A stretch of 64,000 nucleotides of DNA from the NCBI RefSeq assembly GCF_000423085.1, contig NZ_AUHH01000009.1, positions 1 through 64,000 of the forward strand. Direction: 5' to 3'. Under the pieces are notes generated by a model. That model was given only the letters and a program-made list of their open reading frames with translations. It made no database searches and was not told the origin of the DNA. The translations under genes and the position numbers were made by a program. This document shows positions 1 to 8,684 of this stretch, piece by piece; within the stretch, counting starts at the first letter, position 1; each line of letters begins with the position of its first letter. The stretch comes from Granulicoccus phenolivorans DSM 17626 = NBRC 107789 = JCM 15570. GTDB lineage: Bacteria > Actinomycetota > Actinomycetes > Propionibacteriales > Propionibacteriaceae.

Positions 1-625
1 GTTCGGTGGCGCGGGTGCTGCAGGGGCCGCGGCCCGAATGTGGACCTGCGAGCAGCCAGGGGGACCCGCGGACCGTCATGGAGGCTGCGGTCGGCGCCGA
101 CTCGGGTCCGCGGGTTGAGTTCGGTTGCGCGGGTTGTGTTCGGTGGCGCGGGTTGAGCTCGGTCGCGCGGGCTATGTTCAGCGGCGCGGGTTGAGTTCGG
201 TGGCGCGGGTGCTGCAGGGGCCGCGGCCCGAATGTGGACCTGCGAGCAGCCAGGGGGACCCGCGGACCGTCATGGAGGCTGCGGTCGGCGCCGACTCGGG
301 TCCGCGGGTTGAGTTCGGTTGCGCGGGTTGTGTTCGGTGGCGCGGGTTGAGCTCGGTCGCGCGGGCTATGTTCAGCGGCGCGGGTTGAGTTCGGTGGCGC
401 GGGTGCTGCAGGGGCCGCGGCCCGAATGTGGACCTGCGAGCAGCCAGGAGGATGGAGGCTGCGGTCGGCGCCGACTCGGGTCCGCGGGTTGTGATCGGTG
501 GCGCGGGGTGAGTTCCGTGGCGCGGGTGCTGCAGGGGCCGCGGGCCGGATGTGGACCTGCGAGCGGCCAGGAGCGCCCGCGGACCCGTCGGGAAACCTGC
601 GAGCAGCCAGGAGGACCCGCGCAGC
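1..625. repeat. 194-bp tandem repeat with 19-bp sub-units
   Basis: A 194-bp unit beginning GTTCGGTGGCGCGGGTGCTG starts at positions 1, 195 and 389. Copies 1 and 2 look base-for-base identical. Copy 3 lacks an internal piece after the GCGAGCAGCCAGG segment and then degenerates towards 620. Within each unit the second half is built from roughly 19-bp sub-units of the type TTGAGTTCGGTGGCGCGGG with small variations. Several frames stay open only because the repeat has no stops, so I see no real gene. The array lies just beyond the 3' end of the LMW phosphatase gene and may extend beyond the window start. Confidence 0.9.
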
Positions 626-631
626 CTCGGA

Positions 632-1138
632 TCAGCCCACCAGGCGGGGCAGGATCAGGGTCAGGTGCCGGTCGATCAGGTCGGCGCATTGGGCCGCGGC
701 GGCCGGGCCGCGACGGTAGGGGTCGGGAATGTCACCGAGCGGGTCCGCCCGGGGCCGCATCCGATGCACCCGGTCGATCAGGTCCGGGCCGGTGGCGTCC
801 TCGACCCGTACCGCTGCCCCGGTGAACTGATCCAGGGTGAAGGTACGCCGGGCCAGCTCCGGCCAGTCCTCGATGATCCACCGGCGGTGCCGGGCGCTGG
901 CGGTGAGGATCAGATCCGGCTGGCGGGCCAGCACCGGATCGAGTTGCCGGGAGATGAACCCGTCGGGATCACCGCCGCGCCGGGTCACCTGCTCGGCCAT
1001 CTCGGGATACATCGGATCCCCGACCATGGCGTCGGTGCCGGCGCTGCTGACGGTCAGCTCGGGGGCCAACTGGGCGGCGCGGCGTTCGGCGTACGGGGAC
1101 CGGCAGATGTTTCCGGTGCACACGAACATCAGATGCAT
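632..1138 (-). CDS. Low-molecular-weight protein tyrosine phosphatase (Wzb/Ptp type)
   Basis: This 168-residue cytoplasmic phosphatase has the usual length of the family. The active-site P-loop CTGNICRS is at residues 7-14 (nucleophile Cys7, Arg13), and the general-acid DPY motif is at 139-141. In polysaccharide loci such enzymes dephosphorylate the tyrosine cluster of the Wzc-type autokinase, and one is encoded 1.2 kb away at 2326. The ATG overlaps the stop of the PqqD-like gene upstream (TGATG), so the two are translationally coupled. It is the last gene of a three-gene minus-strand operon with the nucleotidyltransferase and PqqD-like genes. Met4 is an alternative start. Confident on family; the substrate is inferred from context. 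Confidence 0.93.
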   Translation of the reverse strand: MHLMFVCTGNICRSPYAERRAAQLAPELTVSSAGTDAMVGDPMYPEMAEQVTRRGGDPDGFISRQLDPVLARQPDLILTASARHRRWIIEDWPELARRTFTLDQFTGAAVRVEDATGPDLIDRVHRMRPRADPLGDIPDPYRRGPAAAAQCADLIDRHLTLILPRLVG

Positions 1139-1410
1139 CAGGTCACCTCCAGCAGGCCGGTGCGGACGAGGTCATCGAGGAAGTGTGTCACATCTGCCGC
1201 GATCGCGTCGGGAGCCAGCCCCACCGCGCCGGCAACCTCGGCGGTCACCTCATCGGCGGTGGCGCCGTCGACGAAACAGTCCCAGATCACCCCGGCCGAA
1301 CCCACCAGACGCATCGCCGGTCCATCGGGGAGCCGGGCCACGAAGCGGTCCCCGTCGTGCTCGACATCGGCGTACGCCCGGCGGCGCAGGCGGCGTGCTG
1401 CCTCAGTCAT
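1138..1410 (-). CDS. PqqD-like (RRE-fold) small protein
   Basis: A 90-residue protein resembling PqqD/RRE peptide-recognition domains: an N-terminal beta-rich half (LRRRAYADV, a GxxxRLVGSAGVIWDCF core) followed by a helical DEVTAEV...LDDLVRTGLLEV tail. PqqD domains present a precursor peptide or protein to a modifying enzyme. Its sequence pattern is mirrored in the C-terminal domain of the HPr-kinase-like protein at 30405-31454 (RRxAYAD, LxG..R.LAG, LV..G.LE). Its ATG lies 8 bp inside the upstream nucleotidyltransferase gene, and its stop overlaps the phosphatase start. No precursor peptide gene is visible nearby. The fold assignment is from pattern recognition only; the molecular target is unknown. 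Confidence 0.8.
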   Translation of the reverse strand: MTEAARRLRRRAYADVEHDGDRFVARLPDGPAMRLVGSAGVIWDCFVDGATADEVTAEVAGAVGLAPDAIAADVTHFLDDLVRTGLLEVT

Positions 1411-2239
1411 GGCGGTGCCTCAGTTCCCGCCAGGCCCGCCGATACCGCTCCTGCCAGGCGTACGCCCGGTCGCGGCGGCTGAGCCGGTGCCCGGCGGCCA
1501 TCTGCAGATGCTCGAAATTCGGGACCAGCGCCCGCACCAGGATCCCCGCCTTGCCGAGCAGGTGGGGGTGCGCCTCGACCCGCCCGCGCAGTTCGTCCCA
1601 GCGGGTGCTGCTCGGGTCGGCGAAGGTACGCCACAGCCGGTACGCCCGGTGCTCGCGGAACTGCTCCAGATCCCCCAGGGCACTGGCCAGCGCGATTTCG
1701 GCGTCCAGCCGCTCGGCCAGCTGCCGGATCCGGGCCCGCTCGGCACTGTCGGCCTGCTCCCAGGCGATCCCGACATCCCGGGACCCGCCGGAGCGGGCGG
1801 CATGCACCAGCAGGATCAGCCGCTGCGCGGTCTGTCCGGGAACCGCGCAGGCATATCCGCCCAGGTCGACCGGATGCCGGTCGGCCCACAGCACCTCGAA
1901 GGTGTCCGGGGCCTCCAGACCGGGGAACGAGCGATGCACGTCGACGTAGCCGAAGACCTCGCTCCAGTAGGTCGCGGCGTGCTCGAAGGCCGAGCCGGTC
2001 GCGAAACGGGTCCGCAGGCTCCACTCGGTGCCGGCCAGGGCACGAATGAAACGTCGCAAATGGGCCGGCCGGACCAGCACATCGGCGTCCGAACTCGGGG
2101 GCCGTTGGGCGGCCAGTTCCGGATCCAGGGCCGGCCCCTTGATGTGCAATAAGTCGGCGCCGGATTCGTCGGCCAGGAACTGCATGGCGGCATGGGTCAT
2201 CCGGACCCGCACCGGCAGGGGCAACGACAGCTCAGGCAC
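1403..2239 (-). CDS. Putative nucleotidyltransferase (NTP_transf_5-like)
   Basis: A 278-residue protein with the hallmark of the uncharacterised nucleotidyltransferase family PF14907. Near residues 33-56 it has LLHIKGPAL followed by SSDADVLVRPAHL, the KG...D.D.LV pattern of a nucleotidyltransferase active site. No signal peptide or membrane segment is seen. The start is GTG at 2239, first gene of the operon with the PqqD-like and LMW-PTP genes, and divergent from the BY-kinase gene (86-bp gap). The same family occurs beside HPr-kinase-like and PqqD-like genes in some lasso-peptide and HPr-rel-A clusters, which is why this trio deserves attention. Substrate unknown. Confidence 0.75.
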   Translation of the reverse strand: MPELSLPLPVRVRMTHAAMQFLADESGADLLHIKGPALDPELAAQRPPSSDADVLVRPAHLRRFIRALAGTEWSLRTRFATGSAFEHAATYWSEVFGYVDVHRSFPGLEAPDTFEVLWADRHPVDLGGYACAVPGQTAQRLILLVHAARSGGSRDVGIAWEQADSAERARIRQLAERLDAEIALASALGDLEQFREHRAYRLWRTFADPSSTRWDELRGRVEAHPHLLGKAGILVRALVPNFEHLQMAAGHRLSRRDRAYAWQERYRRAWRELRHRHD

Positions 2240-2325
2240 AGGGCTGATGCTAGCTGTCAGTGCCAGTTCCGGGACATTTCCTGTTTAGAATGCAGCGACC
2301 CTGAAAAGACCGAGCGGGAGCTGGC

Positions 2326-4029
2326 GTGACCATACTCGATTTCGTACGGATGACCCGAGCACATTTGATGCTCCTTGTGGTCGCCGTACTGCTGGGCCTT
2401 GCGGGCGGATTTGTCTGGACGCAAATGCAGCCGACCCTTTATCAGAGCTCCGCGACCGGCCTGATCACCTCCGGCTCGGCCGCCTCGATGGGGGAGGCCT
2501 TCTCCAACCAGACCCTCGGGGTGCAGCGCGCGCAGACCTATGTGCCCCTGGTCACCAGCGGCATCGTGGCCGACCGGGTGGCCGAGGAACTCGGCATCCC
2601 CGAGGGTGGGGCCGCGGTACGCGACAGCGCGACGGCGGCGGTGGTCGACGGGTCGCCGATGCTCCGGATCACCGCGACCGCTTCCCAGCCGGGCCGGGCC
2701 CGGGACCTCGCCGACGCCTTCGTCCGGGCCACCGCCGAGGAGGCCGCCAAGCTGGAGACCGGCGGGAATCCCGACCGGGAACCGGTGATCAAGCTGGTCC
2801 CGCTGGAGGACGCGACCCTGCCGACGTCTCCGGTCTCGCCGAACCTGTGGGTGAACCTGGGCATCGGTGCGTTGGTCGGCCTGGTCGTGGGGTACCTGAT
2901 CGCCTTCCTGCGCAAGAGTGTCGACAACCGGATCCGGCACGTCTCCGATATCGAGGAACTGATCGGTTCCCGCGCCCTCGGCGTGATCCCGAAGGCCTCC
3001 GAGATCGGCAAACAGCGCCAGCGCGGCACCACCGACCTCGGCGTCGCCTCCGAGGCGATGCGCCAACTGCGGACCAACCTGCGCTATGTCGACGTGGACA
3101 ATCCGCCCCAGTCGATCGTGGTGACCAGCTCCCACGCCGGCGAGGGCAAATCGACCATCGCCTCCAACCTGGCCCGGGTGATGGCCGCCGCGGGCCAGCC
3201 GGTGATCCTGATCGACTGCGACCTGCGTCGCCCGATGCAGGCCCGGATCTTCAATCTCGACGGCGATGTCGGGCTGACCCAAGTGCTGGCCGGGGAGGTC
3301 GCGATCGAGGACGCCCTGGTCGCCACCGAGCGCCGGCTGCTGCAGGTGCTGCCGGCCGGTCGGATTCCGCCGAACCCGAGCGAGCTGCTCGGCTCGAAGC
3401 GGATGGCTGCGCTGATCAAGGCGCTGTCCCGGGACAATCTGGTGATCCTGGACGCCCCGCCCATCCTGCCGGTGACCGATGCCGGACTGCTCACCGCCGC
3501 CTCGGACGGGGCGCTGCTGGTGATTCGGGTCGGGCGTACGTTCAAGGAGCACGTCAAGATGGCGAACAAGGTGCTCGAGCAGGTGAACGGCCGGTTGCTC
3601 GGGACCGTACTCAACGTTGTGCCGCAGCGTCAGCTCGGATCGGTCATGTACGGGTACGGCTACCGGACCTACAAGAACGACTACTACTACCGCAACCGCA
3701 AGCATGCGATGACCGAAGAGGTCCCGATGCTGATGGTGGAGGACACCGCGGAGTTCGAGGATTCGGTGCTGCGCTCCACCCAGCCGATGCCGATGCGCGA
3801 TGACACGACGTCGGTGCTCGGTCCGGCCCGGGCCATCAGCACCGAACAGTTCACCGAGCCCGAGATCACCCGGACCCAGCCGGCCGTCCCGGCCGGGGTG
3901 GGCGTGGAGGTGGCGAGTCAGCCGGAGAACCCGCCGCGGGCCCGGGCGCCCAAGGCCTCCCAGTACAGCCGCAACGGTGACGACTCCCGCGGTGGCGGGG
4001 ACAAGGAACGCCCGCGCCGGGCGCTGTGA
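2326..4029 (+). CDS. Polysaccharide co-polymerase / BY-type tyrosine autokinase (Wzc/CpsCD-like)
   Basis: A 567-residue fusion of a Wzz chain-length domain with a cytoplasmic BY-kinase. Transmembrane segments lie at about 13-31 and 174-195, with an extracytoplasmic loop between. The kinase has Walker A GEGKST (272-277), Walker A' ILIDCDLRRP (294-303) and Walker B LVILDAPP (372-379). A tyrosine-rich stretch MYGYGYRTYKNDYYY at 441-455 is the likely autophosphorylation cluster. It is followed by a disordered, charged tail of about 110 residues, longer than usual. GTG start with GGGAG upstream; a possible -10 (TAGAAT) lies at 2286-2291. It overlaps the acyltransferase gene (GTGA). It should control polymer length together with the LMW-PTP at 632-1138. 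Confidence 0.93.
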   Translation: MTILDFVRMTRAHLMLLVVAVLLGLAGGFVWTQMQPTLYQSSATGLITSGSAASMGEAFSNQTLGVQRAQTYVPLVTSGIVADRVAEELGIPEGGAAVRDSATAAVVDGSPMLRITATASQPGRARDLADAFVRATAEEAAKLETGGNPDREPVIKLVPLEDATLPTSPVSPNLWVNLGIGALVGLVVGYLIAFLRKSVDNRIRHVSDIEELIGSRALGVIPKASEIGKQRQRGTTDLGVASEAMRQLRTNLRYVDVDNPPQSIVVTSSHAGEGKSTIASNLARVMAAAGQPVILIDCDLRRPMQARIFNLDGDVGLTQVLAGEVAIEDALVATERRLLQVLPAGRIPPNPSELLGSKRMAALIKALSRDNLVILDAPPILPVTDAGLLTAASDGALLVIRVGRTFKEHVKMANKVLEQVNGRLLGTVLNVVPQRQLGSVMYGYGYRTYKNDYYYRNRKHAMTEEVPMLMVEDTAEFEDSVLRSTQPMPMRDDTTSVLGPARAISTEQFTEPEITRTQPAVPAGVGVEVASQPENPPRARAPKASQYSRNGDDSRGGGDKERPRRAL

Positions 4030-5102
4030 CCACTCCGCCGGCGGACACTGCGCGGCGCCCCACCCAAGGGGCCACGGCGACCGGGCCGACCCGGGACCAG
4101 TCGCTGGATCTGGCCCGGGGCTGGGCGATGCTCCTGGTCGTCTTCGGCCATGTCCTGCGCGGTGTGTTCACCGCCGGGCTGGTGCCAGCGGAGCTGGCCG
4201 GCGGGCTGCGGGCGGTCGATCGGGTGGTCTATCTGACCCACCTGCCGGTGTTCGCCTGGGTGTCCGGGCTGCTGATGACCCGCCCGGTGCGGCAGCGGGG
4301 CGCTCGGGCGTACCTGCTGCCCCGACTCGCGGATTTCGCGTACCTCTATCTGCTGTGGACCTTGCTGCAGGGCGGGCTGGAGGTGGCCACGTCATCGGTG
4401 AAGAACAATCCGGTCACCTGGCTGGACGTGGTCAATATCTTCGTGCCGATCGGGCATCTGTGGTTCCTGCCGACGCTCGCCCTGGGGACCGTGCTCGGGG
4501 TTTCGGCGCTGTCGGGCCGGCCCCGGCTGGTGGCCGGGGTCAGCATCGTGGTCGGGCTGGCCGCCTGGGGACATGAGGACCAGATCATGTTCGCCGGCGG
4601 GGCGCTGCTGCCGTTCTTCGTCCTCGGCGCGCTGTGCGGGTACGAGCGCTGGGCCCGGGTGGCCGGTCGGCTCCTGGATCGTCCGGCCGTGGCCGTCGCG
4701 GTGCTCGTGGCCGCGGCCGGGTTGATCGTGGTGCTCAGTCCGTGGGCGTTGCCCCCGACCAGTACCGGTCCGGCGTACGGGCCCACGTCGGTGCTTCTCG
4801 GCGTGCTCTGTTCGGTTCTGGCTGTGCTGGTGGTGCTGCTGCTGGCCGGAGCGATCGCCCGACGGTGGCAGCTCGACTGGTTCGCCCGGCTGGGCCGCGA
4901 CTCACTCCCGATCTATCTGGCTCATATCGCTTTTGCCGCCGGGGTCCGGGTCGTGCTGCTCCGGCTGGGCGTCACCGATGTGTGGCTGCACCTGGTCGCC
5001 GGAACGGCGGCCGGGATCGGCGGCCCCCTGCTGCTGACCACCCTGCTCGGGAAGCCGTTGTGGTGGCTGTTCCGCCGGCCCCGCTGGGGGAGTGCTCAGT
5101 AG
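4026..5102 (+). CDS. Acyltransferase 3 family integral membrane protein
   Basis: A 358-residue polytopic membrane protein of the acyltransferase 3 (OatA/NodX-like) family. It has the N-terminal signature SLDLARGWAMLLVVFGHVLRG, where the His of FGH is the expected catalytic residue, and about ten hydrophobic segments to the end. These enzymes O-acetylate or otherwise acylate extracellular sugars. The GTG overlaps the last codons of the BY-kinase gene, so it is co-translated with it. The 3' end overlaps by 7 bp the convergent sugar transferase gene. Probably decorates the exported polysaccharide; the acyl donor and site cannot be read from the sequence. Confidence 0.88.
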   Translation: MTTPPADTARRPTQGATATGPTRDQSLDLARGWAMLLVVFGHVLRGVFTAGLVPAELAGGLRAVDRVVYLTHLPVFAWVSGLLMTRPVRQRGARAYLLPRLADFAYLYLLWTLLQGGLEVATSSVKNNPVTWLDVVNIFVPIGHLWFLPTLALGTVLGVSALSGRPRLVAGVSIVVGLAAWGHEDQIMFAGGALLPFFVLGALCGYERWARVAGRLLDRPAVAVAVLVAAAGLIVVLSPWALPPTSTGPAYGPTSVLLGVLCSVLAVLVVLLLAGAIARRWQLDWFARLGRDSLPIYLAHIAFAAGVRVVLLRLGVTDVWLHLVAGTAAGIGGPLLLTTLLGKPLWWLFRRPRWGSAQ

Positions 5103-6544
5103 GCGCCGCGACCGATGATGACCGCATGCAGGGTCCGGCCGAGGATGCTCAGGTCCTGCAGCATTGACCAGTTGTCCACGTAGTACAGGTCGAGACGGAC
5201 GGTGTCCTCCCAGGACAGGTCGCTGCGACCAGAGACCTGCCACAGCCCGGTCAGGCCGGGACGCACCTGCAGCCGACGCCGCATGTCCTCGTCGTAGCGG
5301 GCCACCTGGTCCGGGAGCGCCGGACGCGGCCCGATCAGGCTCATCTCGCCGCGCAGGACGTTGAACAGCTGCGGCAACTCATCCAGCGAATACCGGCGGA
5401 GGAACCGGCCGACCCGGGTGATCCGGGGATCGCCGCTCATCTTGAACAGAACTCCGGACCCCTCGTTGTGCTGCTGGAGCTCGCGGACCCGAAGATGGGC
5501 ATCCGGGACCATGGACCGGAATTTGAAACAGGAGAACAGCTTGCCCTCGCGGCCCACACGGATCTGCCGGTACAGCACCGGGCCGCCGTCGCCGAGCTTG
5601 ACCGCGATCGCCACGGCAACCAGCACCCACCATCCCAGCAGCAGGCCGAGCAGCACCACGGTCAGATCGAAGGCTCGCTTGAACCCCCGGTTGGCCGCAA
5701 CCGATCCGGGCCGCTCCACGTGCATCAGGGGCAGACCGGCAACCGGTTGGATCCGGACCCGGTCGGCGGAGATGTCGCTCAGCCCGGGGACCAGGATCAC
5801 GTCGACGTTCTTGTCCTCCAACTCCCAGACCAGGCGACGGAAGTCGGCCGATTCGGTGAAGGCTCCCTCGGTGAACAGGACCGAGTCGCAGCGCACTGCC
5901 TCGATCCCGGCGACGATGTCGTCGAGGGTCCCCGAGACCGGGACGGCCGCGTTGGTCGGTTCGGTCCGCGCCGGCAGGATCTGGGCCCGGACCTGGTAGC
6001 CGAGCCAGGACTCTCGATCCAGCACCTTGATCAGGTCGGCAACCCGCTGCGGCTGCCCGACCACGACCACCTGGTTCGCGAAAAAACCGCGCTCCCGCAG
6101 GCGATGGATCACCCGGCGGATCACCACTCGACCGACCAGCAGCAGCGGGATCCCGATCAGGAAGAGCAGCGCGAAGTAGCCGCGGGACAGCGGCACCTGG
6201 AAGAGGTACGCCCAGACGCTGAGCAGACTCGCGGTGAGCAGGCCGGCCTGGAGCACGATGGTGTACTCCTTGGTCCCGGTTCCGCGGGTGTCGGCGCGAT
6301 AGGCGCCGCGCAACAGTGAGATGAGCACCCACGTCAGCGTGACCGGAACCACCAGTTGCTCGGCCAGTTCCACCACGTTGGTGGCATTGCTCGGCCAGCG
6401 CACGCCGGTGCGCCCGTAGACGGCGGCCAGATTGGCCAGCGCGATCAGCAGCCCGTCGATGGTGAGCAGGGCCAGTGACTCCAGCCTGCCGCGGTGGTGC
6501 CGCGTGAGTCGTGGACTACCTCTGCGTGCTTGGGTGTTGCTCAT
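5096..6544 (-). CDS. Polyprenyl-phosphate sugar-1-phosphate transferase (priming, WcaJ/CpsE type)
   Basis: A 482-residue initiating transferase that would load the first sugar-phosphate onto undecaprenyl phosphate. The N-terminal half has about four membrane spans and a Rossmann-like CoA-binding-type region. Then comes the catalytic domain with KRAFDLTVVLLGL, GPVLYRQIRVG, FKFRSM, LPQLFNVLRGEMSLIGPRPALP and RPGLTGLWQVSGRS. This is the full-length family layout. ATG with a strong GGAGGGGGACC ribosome site. The start lies 29 bp inside the 3' end of the double-glycosyltransferase gene, and it is the last gene of a four-gene minus operon (10901 to 5096) with GT4, Wzy-like and GT4-GT4 genes. Confidence 0.93.
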   Translation of the reverse strand: MSNTQARRGSPRLTRHHRGRLESLALLTIDGLLIALANLAAVYGRTGVRWPSNATNVVELAEQLVVPVTLTWVLISLLRGAYRADTRGTGTKEYTIVLQAGLLTASLLSVWAYLFQVPLSRGYFALLFLIGIPLLLVGRVVIRRVIHRLRERGFFANQVVVVGQPQRVADLIKVLDRESWLGYQVRAQILPARTEPTNAAVPVSGTLDDIVAGIEAVRCDSVLFTEGAFTESADFRRLVWELEDKNVDVILVPGLSDISADRVRIQPVAGLPLMHVERPGSVAANRGFKRAFDLTVVLLGLLLGWWVLVAVAIAVKLGDGGPVLYRQIRVGREGKLFSCFKFRSMVPDAHLRVRELQQHNEGSGVLFKMSGDPRITRVGRFLRRYSLDELPQLFNVLRGEMSLIGPRPALPDQVARYDEDMRRRLQVRPGLTGLWQVSGRSDLSWEDTVRLDLYYVDNWSMLQDLSILGRTLHAVIIGRGAY

Positions 6545-8684
6545 GGTCCCCCTCCAGGAGCGCTGTCACCTGCCCGACGAAATGAGTTCGGTCGAACATG
6601 GTGGCGTGCTGTCTGATCCGCTCCGGTGACCAGTGAGTCCCCCGACTCACCTGAATGCCTCTCAGTACGGAATCAGCTGTTGCCTCGTCGCACAATACAC
6701 CAGTGCATCCGTCAATGATGGTGTCGAGAAAGCCTCCCGCACGCAACGCGATGGTGGGCCGGCCGAAGGAGGCCGCCTCCAGCGGCGTGAGTCCGTAGTC
6801 CTCGAAGCTCATCGCGATCAGCGCCTCGGCGTGCGCGTACAGCCAGCGCAGCTGCGCGTCATCGACCCGGCCGGCGAGCGTGACGTTGTCCGGCAGGTCC
6901 CGACGTAGGGTCCCTTCGTACGGGCCGGTGCCGACCACCACCAGACGCTCGGCCGGCATGGCCCGGAACGCGTCGATCACCACTTGGACGTTCTTGTACG
7001 GCAGCAGCCGGGACACCACCAGGAAGTAGCCGGGCTCGATCCCGGCGAACGGCTCCTGGGGGCCACTCGGATCGATGCTGTGCGGCGCGGGGACCACGGT
7101 CGCGCGGCGGTGATAGAACCGCTCGATCCGGTCGCGGACCACGGTGGAGTTGGCCAGGTAGGTATCGACCCGGCTCGCCGCGCGCTGGTCCCAGCGGCGC
7201 AGTCCCGGACGCAGGGCTGCCAACAGCCACCCCTTCGGGGAGCGGTGGAGCGGACCACCGAGGTATTCCTCGCTGAGATACAGGAAGCGGGCCGGGGAGT
7301 GGCAGTACGCGATCCGCCGGCCCCGGGTGGGAAACCCGTGGGACCACGCCGAGGTGGAGGCGATCACCACCTGCGCGTCGATCCGGTGGGTCGCGGCGGC
7401 CAGGCCCAGCAGCGGGAGGGCGGCGCGGTAGTTGCGTCGCAGCGCACCGAACCGGTTCAGCCAGCTGGGGCGGACGTCGATCGCGGCGAACTCCGGAAAG
7501 GTGTCGGCGGGTTCGTACAGCGTGGTGTAGAGGGGGGCACCCGGGAAGGCCTCGGCCAGGGTCAGCGCGACCCGCTCGGCCCCGCCCCGCTGAGTGAGAT
7601 AGTCGTGCGCGATGGCGATCGGCGCCGGCAGTACCCGGGGCAGCAGTTCGGCGAAGCGGGCCCGACCCGCCTCGGGGGAGTAGTGCTGTTCCCACCGGGT
7701 CCGGCCCTGCGGGGTCGGGCCCGACGCTGCGGCTGCGGTGATGGCCCGGGCCAGCGCGACCGGGTCGCCGGCCGGAACCACCCACGGATGGTCGGGGCCG
7801 GCCACCTCGGGCAGCGCCCCGGCATCGCTGATCACCACCGGCACGCCGTGGCCGAGCGCTTCGGCGACGACCAGGCCGAAGGACTCCTCGGCGCGGGACG
7901 GGACGACCAGGACGTCCACCTCGGCGAAGAAGTCCGCCGGATTCACCCAACCGAGCCGGTCCACCGGGTCGAGGTCGGCCAACTCCGCCTCGACGGTACG
8001 CCGTTGCTCCGGGTCGGTGAATCTGCTCTCGCCGCCGAGTCGGGCCAGCCACCGTCCGGGCTGGTCGCGTTGCAACTGGCGCACCGCCCGGGCGTACTCG
8101 ACGATGCCCTTCTCCACCGCCAGGCGGCCCAGGAAGCCGACCCGCACCGGGCCCGGGGGCTGCTGCCGCACCGTGGGGGCCGGGATCGGCTCGGTCCAGT
8201 TCGCCAGCACGTCCGCGCCGGGAAACCGGTCCGCCAGGAACTGGGACGGCACCACGGTCGCCCGGGCCCCGAGCCGGGCCAGCCGGGCGGCGGGCAGCTG
8301 TCGGGGGCTGGGCATTCGGTGCAGATGCACGATCCGGTCGCGGTGTCCGGCGGTGGCCAGAGCCGGGACGAGTCCGTTGCACCACAGCACCCCGCGACGC
8401 TCGGTGGCGTCCCAGCGACGCAGTCCGCGCAGGTATTGGGGCCGGGTTCGGGCGGTGATCTCGACGGTCGCGAACCCGCGGTCGAGCGCCTGCTCGACGA
8501 CCTCGCGGGGGTGACTGGGGCCGACGATGGTGACTTGATGGCCGAGCTCGCGCGCCGCCTCGGCGAGCTCGAACAGCATCACCTCGCCGCCGCCGATGTC
8601 GCCGTTGTTTGTTGCGAAGGTCAGGTTTGTGGCGAATGTCAGGTTGGTGGCGAAGGTCTGGCTCGTGGCGGAGGGGAGGCTCAC
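6516..8684 (-). CDS. Fusion of two GT4-type glycosyltransferase domains
   Basis: A 722-residue protein made of two complete GT-B glycosyltransferases. Domain 1 (about 20-350) starts NNGDIGGGEVMLFELAEAAR and carries an EESFGLVVAEALGHGVPVV acceptor/donor motif. Domain 2 (about 355-720) restarts with PIAIAHDYLTQRGGAERVAL and has SFEDYGLTPLEAASFGRPTI. Each would normally be a separate gene of about 350-380 residues. I place the start at GTG 8684 because it overlaps the upstream stop as GTGA. The first 24 residues are an 18-bp tandem repeat that copies the first beta strand (TFATN). Neighbours are Wzy-like and priming transferase genes. Probably adds two sugars in succession; specificity unknown. 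Confidence 0.88.
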   Translation of the reverse strand: MSLPSATSQTFATNLTFATNLTFATNNGDIGGGEVMLFELAEAARELGHQVTIVGPSHPREVVEQALDRGFATVEITARTRPQYLRGLRRWDATERRGVLWCNGLVPALATAGHRDRIVHLHRMPSPRQLPAARLARLGARATVVPSQFLADRFPGADVLANWTEPIPAPTVRQQPPGPVRVGFLGRLAVEKGIVEYARAVRQLQRDQPGRWLARLGGESRFTDPEQRRTVEAELADLDPVDRLGWVNPADFFAEVDVLVVPSRAEESFGLVVAEALGHGVPVVISDAGALPEVAGPDHPWVVPAGDPVALARAITAAAASGPTPQGRTRWEQHYSPEAGRARFAELLPRVLPAPIAIAHDYLTQRGGAERVALTLAEAFPGAPLYTTLYEPADTFPEFAAIDVRPSWLNRFGALRRNYRAALPLLGLAAATHRIDAQVVIASTSAWSHGFPTRGRRIAYCHSPARFLYLSEEYLGGPLHRSPKGWLLAALRPGLRRWDQRAASRVDTYLANSTVVRDRIERFYHRRATVVPAPHSIDPSGPQEPFAGIEPGYFLVVSRLLPYKNVQVVIDAFRAMPAERLVVVGTGPYEGTLRRDLPDNVTLAGRVDDAQLRWLYAHAEALIAMSFEDYGLTPLEAASFGRPTIALRAGGFLDTIIDGCTGVLCDEATADSVLRGIQVSRGTHWSPERIRQHATMFDRTHFVGQVTALLEGDHEQHPSTQR
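8611..8682 (-). repeat. 18-bp tandem repeat at the 5' end of the GT4-GT4 gene
   Basis: Four head-to-tail 18-bp units at 8611-8628, 8629-8646, 8647-8664 and 8665-8682 (plus-strand form GTGGCGAAGGTCTGGCTC and variants). The first three are close matches; the unit at the start codon has diverged. The repeat is in frame and encodes SLPSAT-SQTFAT-NLTFAT-NLTFAT, directly before NNGDIGGG. The normal first beta strand of the GT4 domain has therefore been copied several times without breaking the frame. Confidence 0.9.

Noticed and set aside
1-825. Small open frames in the left repeat array
   Set aside because: They repeat with the 194-bp unit, have no family resemblance and no ribosome site.
1138-2239. 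A lasso-peptide biosynthetic cluster
   Set aside because: PqqD-like, nucleotidyltransferase and kinase-like proteins are present, but no cyclase, leader peptidase or precursor could be found in the window.
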